From Nitrososphaerota archaeon (GTDB taxonomy: Archaea > Thermoproteota > Nitrososphaeria > Nitrososphaerales > Gagatemarchaeaceae), in assembly GCA_003135575.1 (NCBI GenBank), contig PLCG01000113.1, positions 23,351-41,675 on the forward strand: a stretch of 18,325 nt of DNA. The letters run 5' to 3'. The notes beneath the pieces are model-generated. The model made no database searches and was not told where the DNA came from. It saw only the letters and a program-made list of their open reading frames with translations. The translations under genes were made by a program, and so were the position numbers. Shown here in pieces: positions 13,501 to 18,325 of this stretch. The first letter of the stretch is position 1, and the number at the start of each line of letters is the position of its first letter.

Positions 13501-13816
13501 CTCTTATATGCTCGGCTTCCAAATGGAGCTTCTCCTGTGCTACGATGTCGTGGTACAAGAGGTAGGGCCGTGGCCGGGTCTTTATGATTTCGAAAATGAG
13601 GAAGTTGGACTTGCCAATGTCTACAGTTCTTAAGAGATGATCATTCCCCTCCTCTACGGAGTTCTTCAGAGGGTCTGATGCAAGAAGTCTCATCAATTCG
13701 TATGTATTGATTCTTCCTTCTTGGTGCCAATACCCGCTTAATCTCTCCTGAAACGCTCTACTGACCGCGGTCGCGTAGGGGAATGCGCCCTCATTGTCAT
13801 CGACCCCGGTTGACAT
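10571..13816 (-). CDS. UvrD/Rep-type superfamily 1 helicase with long TPR-like C-terminus
   Basis: 1081 residues. Superfamily 1A motifs are complete and in order: Q motif TPAQRIAAE (144-152), Walker A GRAGSGKT (161-168), Walker B IYCDEVQDL (367-375, D370-E371), motif III LLAGDPLQTI (400-409), motif IV ENFRSDKKI (438-446), motif V SEAKGLEFERVVL (549-561) and motif VI LYVAITRAKQFL (605-616). So it should be an ATP-driven 3'-5' DNA or RNA translocase. From about 660 to 1000 helical pairs such as AGALYSQIGYDADAALCFEM and AELFLMRGDYAKAIDFFFDN resemble TPR repeats, a likely partner-binding surface. The first 140 residues are an unrecognised domain. UvrD-like helicases fused to extra domains are common in antiviral systems. 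The ATG follows a TATA-like box by 28 bases. No nuclease motif is seen in it. Confidence 0.9.
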   Translation of the reverse strand: MSTGVDDNEGAFPYATAVSRAFQERLSGYWHQEGRINTYELMRLLASDPLKNSVEEGNDHLLRTVDIGKSNFLIFEIIKTRPRPYLLYHDIVAQEKLHLEAEHIREQGPKEKAAFAKIIPDWALSRPKRLDMIMASEKADLLLTPAQRIAAETPLPLLINGRAGSGKTLVLCYCLADRAKKERAPKERMVFLSYNEKLVEQAEMNTSDILLGLQPVPSKLEGIEFLTLRDFLKRYVPDRERFEEGNYLRYGDFKRLYEEEFGMRGRSAIRIPPETVWHGIRSILKGACKPPWSPPLSKEKYRELARKRRDFSEDYFDTIYDIGEWYQSEIIQQSGRFWDDQDLAWEALRWIREKKMNDPDMVLYDGIYCDEVQDLTEIEFLSLTELCGGLNDPTGSLQLLLAGDPLQTINPTGFKWSIVSSDIFTIQGKPVGHCELGENFRSDKKIVDFANEVEKIRSRYLGQGAVLQDAFDQHGDRPLVVEEAVVATVKGVESGQDAAAVSNLKQALGKLGPKDAVIVWPEEKEEVTRLFSTESALGEVDQVIRYSVSEAKGLEFERVVLYKFGSSEAANKWGRFLTKEYQSRPEGTMFDERELIPFQYFLNRLYVAITRAKQFLTLVDTEEGIENFWKKISLTESWEKYLDLLPKETVAKGLLDNPAFKTVFDEDDWRKRGDELLERAEETHDPRDFERAKGSFEHAKDWKMVKLVEAKSAEVEKKFGLAGALYSQIGYDADAALCFEMDEQWEKAYFSYSKLVRTAETEKRLAICRFKWTVEKNAKTAVDEFYKFAMDNGNLEKKSLEQLATTLSELKKHKEATDILQQVGRRFQDNSALVRAAKEAFAQPDMKRSAELFELSKDTNHPEYKLSQAELFLMRGDYAKAIDFFFDNGKHDRVVKVYEDTIKKGTLPVRPIRRRVAQSYVEMRKREEAKKIYEQLFQDSIEKEDWVEALNCLVSELFDKSEAMNMTRNILVATGKSDKNPSENEKAVVMDAVRKFRAYAYWRIELPPEQLGAIHDKYAGPSERADFYFRFTNESWAKEGYIRAMRDLRAEFLDQDDKASRDSASEVERELSRRMKEWRLK

Positions 13817-13840
13817 ATTTTCCCCGAAACAGGCTGGATG

Positions 13841-13848
13841 AATTAAGC
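13841..13848 (-). promoter_or_regulatory. TATA-like box of the helicase gene
   Basis: GCTTAATT on the minus strand is centred about 28 bases before the ATG at 13816, consistent with leaderless or near-leaderless transcription. Confidence 0.45.
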
Positions 13849-14252
13849 TTTCGGCAAAAGGAGCAAAATCACTCTAAATGTCACGTTAATTGCAGAATCG
13901 CCACCCACAATGCTGGATTCCAGGCAATCTTGAAGAAATGTGGAATCCATAGCAACTTGGTCTTTTTGATTATGGCTGCGTCAAATCGGTTGAACGATAC
14001 CAAAGACCTGTGGGGCTTTTCTTCCTATGGCAGCGATCTTGCTCTCCAGATTTGGAATAGTGAGTCACCTCCAACCAATCGGTCTTTCTTGCTCCGGCTC
14101 CGACATCAAATCCTACAGGCAACCGCGAATCCACAGGATCTCCGACTCCCGAATCTTCAGAGACAAAGTCAAGCTACTACGGCAGAGATTCACTCATCTA
14201 CAGTATGAAGGACGGCGTTGACCTCTCTTCTGTAGGCAAAGAACAAGTAAGC

Positions 14253-14267
14253 AGGGCACCGTGCCCT
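14253..14267. promoter_or_regulatory. 15-bp palindrome overlapping a TATA box, candidate operator
   Basis: AGGGCACCGTGCCCT has two perfect 7-base arms around one central base. Its right end overlaps the TATA element at 14265-14272, the position where a repressor would block TBP/TFB. Confidence 0.5.
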
Positions 14268-14272
14268 ATAGG
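14265..14272 (+). promoter_or_regulatory. TATA box of the 74-residue gene
   Basis: CCTATAGG is centred about 24 bases before the TTG at 14292, supporting a leaderless transcript with TTG as start codon. Confidence 0.5.
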
Positions 14273-14291
14273 TGCAGACGTGGCTTGACTG

Positions 14292-14516
14292 TTGAACTAC
14301 TTCGTTTATGAAGACCTTAACAACGCGACTGAAGTAAAAGTGCATAAGGCCGACTGTCCTTATGCATGGCGCCGACATTTCTCAGCGAAGAGTAGTCCTA
14401 CCAGAACAACAAGATGGCACGGGCCTCTCGATTATGATGGCGCACAGAGTGTGGCAGCACAGCTAGCAAAGAAATATGGCAGAGGATGGAGAAATGCCAA
14501 ATGTTGCTTCCAGTAG
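14292..14516 (+). CDS. Small conserved Cys/His/Trp protein next to a restriction-modification operon
   Basis: 74 residues: MNYFVYEDLNNATEVKVHKA, then DCPYAWRRHFSAKSSPTRTT, then RWHGPLDYDGAQSVAAQLAK, and an end with NAKCCF. I recall a family of small proteins with YFVYE...HK(A/S)DC...RWHGP...A...C(x)C, found scattered in bacteria and archaea without known function; this match is from memory. H19, C22, C71 and C72 could bind a metal. Start TTG at 14292 is set by the TATA box. The gene converges on the restriction nuclease gene, ending 50 bases from it, and has its own operator-like palindrome. A regulatory or accessory role for the island is possible but unproven. Confidence 0.65.
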   Translation: MNYFVYEDLNNATEVKVHKADCPYAWRRHFSAKSSPTRTTRWHGPLDYDGAQSVAAQLAKKYGRGWRNAKCCFQ

Positions 14517-14566
14517 CGCGATCCAGACTACGAAAACATATCCCCGCCTACTATGTCGCCTAGCAA

Positions 14567-16591
14567 CTAAGCGATCATTAGCTTTCGCCTCAGCTCCATA
14601 ACATCGTCATAGATGAAGACATAGCCGTTGAGGGGTCTAAATGCGGGCCCCCATATCCAAAAATTTTGGATGTTGACTTCGGTCAGCGGCGGCTTGAGTT
14701 GTGGGAATGCCCCGAAGAGATAGCTATAGTATTCTGTGAACGAGTCTGCGCTCAACACAGTAACGACGACTAACCTTTGGGTAAATGACATCAGCGTAAG
14801 CATTTCATGCATCTTCTCCTCGAACGTCTTAGACCCGGGTCTGGCACCGCCATGCGTTGCATTACTACTCGGGATGCTGTCGCTATCGACAACCCAAACC
14901 CAAATCCCAGCAATCTTGGGAAGGACTTTACTGTATCGTTCTTTCAGGGTTGTGATGATATCGTCTCTAGCGGCACGTTCATCGAACTGTTTGATTGCGC
15001 CGCCTGCTTTGGCTTCAATGAGAATGAGCAAGGTCATTTCGCTGTTGGTCGTTGCGTCGTAAATTGGAACCTCCCAGACAATATCGGTGAATCGTTGTCC
15101 GGAATAGGTGTGGCCGAATGACCTCACCATGCCGAGCTTGAGACTTCTAAGCGCAGTTGCGATTATGTCTTCATAAGCCGAACCGTCGGATCCTAAGGAG
15201 GTGGCCTTGATTTGGCTCAAGAACGTCTCTGGAGGTCTAGTAACAGTCGGATTGGAAGGCTTGATGATAATTGACCCAGCTCCACGTTCCACGAAGCCTG
15301 ATTCCGCGAGGCTCGCGAAGTCGGTGCCAGGTGTGACCGCATACTGGTGTGTGATGGGCTGGAGCTTTATGACCGACCCATCGAATGAGAGAATCGGACT
15401 GGGATGGAGTCTACTTGAAATCATGTGGATTAGCTGTTCCAGCTGGCTAGCATCGACCAATGCCTCAAGATTGTTCCTAAATGGGACATATTCGATTGTG
15501 TCTCTTCCTTTGCTCGCGTAGTCTGTAAAGAGGTTCAGAAGATAGCCAAGTAACGGTGTCAGGCGCAAGTTTCCTATTGAGTGAGCGTAATATGTTGCGT
15601 TAGGCGGAGTTGCATCGACTAATGCTCTCCCTTTGGTGGCAATCCTAACCAGTTTCGCGTTGGTTCCAGATGTGATGTGGACAAGCCCTTGGGCTTTCAA
15701 AAACGCTACTAAGGACAACGAGAACCTTTCCCCCTCTCTCACAAAATCCTTTGAAGTTCTCGGTCTGTTGGAGAATTTTGCTATTGGTCTCCCATAATCG
15801 CTCCCAATTAAGTTGGCTGCGTCTTGAATTTCGGCCTCCGAACGGAGGCATCCAATTGCAGCACCTAGCAGCTTCTTGTCGATGAGTGTAACCCCGGACG
15901 CTTCGAGGGCTAGCAAGAGCCTTAGCGTGGCGTAGAAGGGTCTCAAGGTAATGTTGAATTGGGGATAACGAGTGAGATTGATAGAAGAATTGGCATATTT
16001 CATCCCACATAGGGCTGCTTCAGGTGAAAGCGACCCATCAAGATATCTGCGGGCTCTGTCAGAGAACAGATAGCCGTCCTCTTCGGAATCGAGGAGAGGA
16101 TTCTTGAAGTATGCTGGAAGCAAGCCACAATACGCCGCCAAATCTGCATAATCTCTAACGAACTCGACCCAGTTCTGTCTCCAACTCTTGGTCGGCTTGT
16201 ATTGGGTATCTACGAAGGCATCATAATCCTTCTCCGGGTCTGAAAGAAACTTGCGATAGGCAACCCGCCTCTTCCTAGCCAAGTCGAGGGCATTCGCTTT
16301 TCCAATCCTCGGATGGATCGCTCTCATATTATCTATGAGAGTACCTAGGTCAGGCGGCACTGCATTTGCAAAAATTGCGTAAGGCTTTGGATGGAAGTTG
16401 CTGAATTTGCCCGCCTTGACCTCCTCGATTAAGAGCTTCTTACAAATATCCTTGAAGGAGTGAACGGTCTGACCAGTCTTTCGCGGGTCGAGGATTCTCA
16501 GCATGAAATCAAACTCCTCAAAAATAGCGGAGTTATGGGGAAAGTGATACAGCCTCTTCTTGTCTAGCTGGAACCTGGGTTGGCCGCTCAA
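14567..16591 (-). CDS. Restriction endonuclease, PD-(D/E)xK type, partner of the adjacent methyltransferase
   Basis: 674 residues. The catalytic core is in the C-terminal third: E474 in SAYEDIIATALRSLK, then D503 in RFTDIVWEVPI, then E526-A-K528 in LLILIEAKAG, matching the E...D...(E/D)xK pattern. The strand LILIEAKAG and the preceding helix fit the fold. The N-terminal 460 residues would hold DNA recognition, with helical DUF-like parts such as SINLTRYPQFNITLRPFYAT; size and layout resemble large type IIS-like enzymes (AlwI-type families), though I cannot assign specificity. It starts with TTG overlapping the methyltransferase stop (TTGA), so translation is coupled and modification is made first. 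It cleaves unmodified foreign DNA in the cell. Confidence 0.78.
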   Translation of the reverse strand: MSGQPRFQLDKKRLYHFPHNSAIFEEFDFMLRILDPRKTGQTVHSFKDICKKLLIEEVKAGKFSNFHPKPYAIFANAVPPDLGTLIDNMRAIHPRIGKANALDLARKRRVAYRKFLSDPEKDYDAFVDTQYKPTKSWRQNWVEFVRDYADLAAYCGLLPAYFKNPLLDSEEDGYLFSDRARRYLDGSLSPEAALCGMKYANSSINLTRYPQFNITLRPFYATLRLLLALEASGVTLIDKKLLGAAIGCLRSEAEIQDAANLIGSDYGRPIAKFSNRPRTSKDFVREGERFSLSLVAFLKAQGLVHITSGTNAKLVRIATKGRALVDATPPNATYYAHSIGNLRLTPLLGYLLNLFTDYASKGRDTIEYVPFRNNLEALVDASQLEQLIHMISSRLHPSPILSFDGSVIKLQPITHQYAVTPGTDFASLAESGFVERGAGSIIIKPSNPTVTRPPETFLSQIKATSLGSDGSAYEDIIATALRSLKLGMVRSFGHTYSGQRFTDIVWEVPIYDATTNSEMTLLILIEAKAGGAIKQFDERAARDDIITTLKERYSKVLPKIAGIWVWVVDSDSIPSSNATHGGARPGSKTFEEKMHEMLTLMSFTQRLVVVTVLSADSFTEYYSYLFGAFPQLKPPLTEVNIQNFWIWGPAFRPLNGYVFIYDDVMELRRKLMIA

Positions 16592-17601
16592 GTTCGAGTC
16601 TCGCTTCTTTGTTGTGAAGAAGCCCTCTCAAAGACGAGGCAGTAGTGATGATGTACGTTTGAGACGTACTTGAAGGGGTAGCCCCAGATTCCCAGAAGTT
16701 TGTTGTCTTGGAGCCACAATTTTTCCTGCTTTAGGATGTATAACTGACTCAGCTTCTTTGCCAAATCCCACGCGAAAGGCACCATGTTTCCATCGGGCGT
16801 CAATATGTTCTGGCAGATTATTACAAGGTACCCACCCGGCTTGAGGACCTTGTAGACTTCCGCGTAGATGTCATACAACGATGACAGGTAGGTTTCGTAG
16901 TCATCGATGTTTCCTAGGTCTTTTGGGTTGTCACTGTAGTACTCGTCCAACCCAAGGGCCTTTCTCTGCTTCTGAAGAGAGAGGACATGACCCCGACTCT
17001 TCTTCAGCATGTTCCAGTATGGGGGGGATGTTATGCAGAAGTCTACTTGGTCAATCCCGTTTTCCTCTAGAAGATGCGTAAGATTCCTTGCATCGCCTTG
17101 TATGACAGTCTGGCGCGTCCGATCTCTCGCGATGTCCGCCCACTTCTTGATTAGCTCAATCCCTATGCCCTTTCTCTCAGTTCTATCACAAGCTACAAGG
17201 GTGCTCCCTGTTCCGAGCATAGGGTCAAGGACCGCTTCGCCTTTTTTCGTGAAGAAACTTACAAAGTCCGCAATCATGGACTCGGGGAACTTTGCGGGAT
17301 GAAGGACCTCTTTTTTGTTGCGAGCAGGCGGGTTATGGATAAACCAGCTCTTCATGAAAAGGGCCCATTCCTTTCCCGTCATGTCATTGAGCCTGTTTCT
17401 TTCATCGTAGACGCCCCTCTCTCCCATGGAGACGCCGTGTTTGCCGACCTTTTCGCCGGACTTCGGGTTCTTCTTGAGCTTCTTCCTAGGCTCCGCTACT
17501 GCTCTTAGCCCGGCCCAATCTTCTTCCTGCTCTTGAGCCGCTCGATGAGACGCGCGAATTTGCGGTTTCTCCTCGGAGGATTCCACTTCTTCCATTCGCA
17601 A
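16588..17601 (-). CDS. DNA methyltransferase (N4-cytosine/N6-adenine), SPPYW type
   Basis: 337 residues, S-adenosylmethionine-dependent. After a charged N-terminal extension (1-60), motif X lies at HPAKFPESMIADFVSFF (101-117), motif I at VLDPMLGTGSTLVAC (124-138, SAM binding) and the catalytic motif IV TSPPYW at 191-196. LKPGGYLVIICQNI (253-266) is a later strand-loop. SPPY usually marks N4-cytosine enzymes but also occurs in some N6-adenine ones. Motifs X and I come before IV, unlike the standard beta-class order. It protects host DNA from the nuclease encoded directly downstream (4-base overlap). The TTG start at 17601 fits a TATA-like box about 24 bases upstream; ATG at 17595, with GGAGAGTGA before it, is the alternative. 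Confidence 0.88.
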   Translation of the reverse strand: MRMEEVESSEEKPQIRASHRAAQEQEEDWAGLRAVAEPRKKLKKNPKSGEKVGKHGVSMGERGVYDERNRLNDMTGKEWALFMKSWFIHNPPARNKKEVLHPAKFPESMIADFVSFFTKKGEAVLDPMLGTGSTLVACDRTERKGIGIELIKKWADIARDRTRQTVIQGDARNLTHLLEENGIDQVDFCITSPPYWNMLKKSRGHVLSLQKQRKALGLDEYYSDNPKDLGNIDDYETYLSSLYDIYAEVYKVLKPGGYLVIICQNILTPDGNMVPFAWDLAKKLSQLYILKQEKLWLQDNKLLGIWGYPFKYVSNVHHHYCLVFERASSQQRSETRT

Positions 17602-17620
17602 GGGTCACTCTCCTTCTTCT

Positions 17621-17628
17621 CTATTAAG
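17621..17628 (-). promoter_or_regulatory. TATA-like box of the restriction-modification operon
   Basis: CTTAATAG on the minus strand is centred about 24 bases before the TTG at 17601. It lies downstream of the 46-codon ORF, so the methyltransferase could be transcribed independently of it. Confidence 0.45.
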
Positions 17629-17673
17629 CCTATGAGATGGCCGCGTTGTGGTAGACCATTTGAAGTCGGTTCC

Positions 17674-17814
17674 TTATCCATGCGACATCTTTCGCTTGTC
17701 TATTTCCTTGTAATATCGAATGACAGAAAGTTTCCCGGTCATAACTAGAGACTTTAGCTCCTCCAAAGTCAGACCGGCCATTTCCATTCCATCAGAATTC
17801 TCCGAGTGATCCAT
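17674..17814 (-). CDS. Small 46-residue protein upstream of the methyltransferase
   Basis: The minus-strand frame from ATG at 17814 reads MDHSENSDGMEMAGLTLEEL, then KSLVMTGKLSVIRYYKEIDK, then RKMSHG and TAA. The acidic start, a helix (LTLEELKSLVMTG) and a basic end (YYKEIDKRK) look protein-like, and the spacer is otherwise free of competing frames. It lies 72 bases upstream of the methyltransferase in the same direction. Small proteins before restriction-modification genes sometimes act as controllers, but no helix-turn-helix is evident here and I recognise no family. A GATACTATC element about 19 bases upstream is a weak TATA candidate. Confidence 0.45.
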   Translation of the reverse strand: MDHSENSDGMEMAGLTLEELKSLVMTGKLSVIRYYKEIDKRKMSHG

Positions 17815-17967
17815 TAGAGAACGCCCTTGATAGTATCATGACTTAGTTCTGCGTTCCTGGATAAAAGCCCCTATATCTCCTGGAAAGGTCGAAAGGCGAA
17901 TAAACGGCTTGGAAGTCCTTTTGTTGAGGAAGGTCACAAGAAAGGGCATACATTTTCCGCGCAAAAC

Positions 17968-17976
17968 GTTATATCC
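17968..17976 (+). promoter_or_regulatory. TATA box of the EF-2 gene
   Basis: GTTATATCC predicts a transcript start near 17997, leaving a leader of roughly 18 bases before the ATG at 18015. An A-rich BRE-like GCAAAAC precedes it. Confidence 0.55.
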
Positions 17977-18014
17977 ATACGGAGGAGGGAGCGTTTTGAA
18001 AGTAAGAATAGGCC

Positions 18015-18325
18015 ATGCCGAAGTTCAAGTCCACATCTGAAGCTCTGAAGATCGTCCACAACCGCAAGCAGCTGAGGAACATGGGCATCATCGCCCACGT
18101 CGACCACGGGAAGACGACCACAGCGGACTCCCTGCTCGCGGCCTGCGGCATGCTCTCCCCCTCAGTGGCCGGCCAGGCGCTCGCCCTCGACTACATGGAG
18201 CTCGAGCAGCAGAGGCAGATGACCATCAAGGCCGCGAATGTCACGCTTTACTATGAAAAGGACGGAACGCCCTACGTCATCAACCTGATCGACACTCCGG
18301 GGCACATTGACTTCACTGGGAAGGT
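18015..18325 (+). CDS. fusA: Archaeal translation elongation factor 2, N-terminal part (cut by window end)
   Basis: The first 103 residues of aEF-2, the GTPase that moves tRNA and mRNA through the ribosome. After MPKFKSTSEALKIVHNRKQL come the P-loop AHVDHGKTT (residues 28-36; GHVDHGKT in related factors), the switch I region LEQQRQMTIKAANVTLYY (with QM in place of the commoner GI) and switch II DTPGHIDFTGK. Complete archaeal EF-2 is about 730 residues, so roughly 85% lies beyond the window. The ATG is the first in frame after a clear TATA box. As a core gene with GC-rich codons it marks ordinary chromosome flanking the accessory island. Confidence 0.95.
   Translation, partial: MPKFKSTSEALKIVHNRKQLRNMGIIAHVDHGKTTTADSLLAACGMLSPSVAGQALALDYMELEQQRQMTIKAANVTLYYEKDGTPYVINLIDTPGHIDFTGK

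Larger units (their letters stand above)
13817..14291. other. 475-base spacer with no supported gene
   Basis: Between the helicase start and the 74-residue gene. Two plus-strand frames cross it (13783-14208 and 14027-14221), but they overlap each other, lack recognisable domains or start signals, and have unremarkable composition. It holds the helicase promoter at its left and an operator-like palindrome at its right. Confidence 0.5.

Noticed and set aside
13783..14221. Two overlapping plus-strand frames of 141 and 64 codons
   Set aside because: They overlap in different frames, one starts inside the helicase gene, neither has a start signal or recognisable domain, and both are rich in residues typical of chance frames.
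16588..16610. tRNA-like AGTTCGAGTC sequence
   Set aside because: It lies within the methyltransferase/nuclease coding junction; no acceptor or D-arm can be formed around it.

Overview
The window looks like chromosomal DNA from an archaeon of the TACK group, probably Nitrososphaeria or Bathyarchaeia. The evidence is an archaeal elongation factor 2 at the right edge with the switch sequence EQQRQMTIKAANVTLYYE, secreted proteins with Ser/Thr-rich stalks (one ending in a PEFP plus membrane-helix sorting signal), VapBC pairs, and promoters with an A/T-rich TATA box about 21-29 bases before ATG, GTG or TTG starts (leaderless transcription). Placement below that level is not possible from this window.

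Layout. 1-2240: a secreted, cysteine-paired six-repeat beta-propeller protein, then two small overlapping helical ORFs. 2295-2564: a small zinc-finger membrane protein on the minus strand. 2690-2880: a short antitoxin-like ORF overlapping the first 25 codons of a PIN toxin that then breaks off. 2881-3344: no protein gene seen, but an 86-base hairpin with C-box and D-box-like motifs against a perfect 10-bp stem. 3345-4242: two tandem paralogous proteins of unknown function. 4314-4956: an intact VapBC pair (AbrB antitoxin, PIN toxin). 5027-5866: a possible HExxN zincin. 5996-6993: three small accessory genes, including a winged-helix regulator whose upstream DNA carries repeated AACATT half-sites. 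7195-8169: a membrane-anchored extracellular HNH nuclease.

8222-17814 reads as an accessory, defence-like island with visibly more A/T-rich genes. It holds a DUF3800 protein, a 311-residue conserved-looking protein of unknown function, a 1081-residue superfamily 1 (UvrD/Rep) helicase with a long TPR-like tail, a 74-residue Cys/His/Trp protein under an operator-like palindrome, and a restriction-modification pair (PD-(D/E)xK nuclease and SPPYW DNA methyltransferase overlapping by TTGA), preceded by a previously hidden 46-codon ORF. Three related copies (A, B, C) of a 55-105 bp sequence sit at 8222-8322, 9371-9480 and 10484-10538, precisely between the cargo genes. Each encodes on the minus strand the same N-terminus (M/V)AD(I/M)K..VW(K/R)TPEPP, after which the reading frames diverge.

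The intact restriction-modification pair is the clearest function in the island. The helicase, DUF3800 protein and 311-residue protein are candidates for additional anti-mobile-element functions, and the repeats suggest that cargo has been swapped in between them by recombination. From 18015 the window returns to a housekeeping gene (EF-2), so the island's right edge lies between 17815 and 18014.
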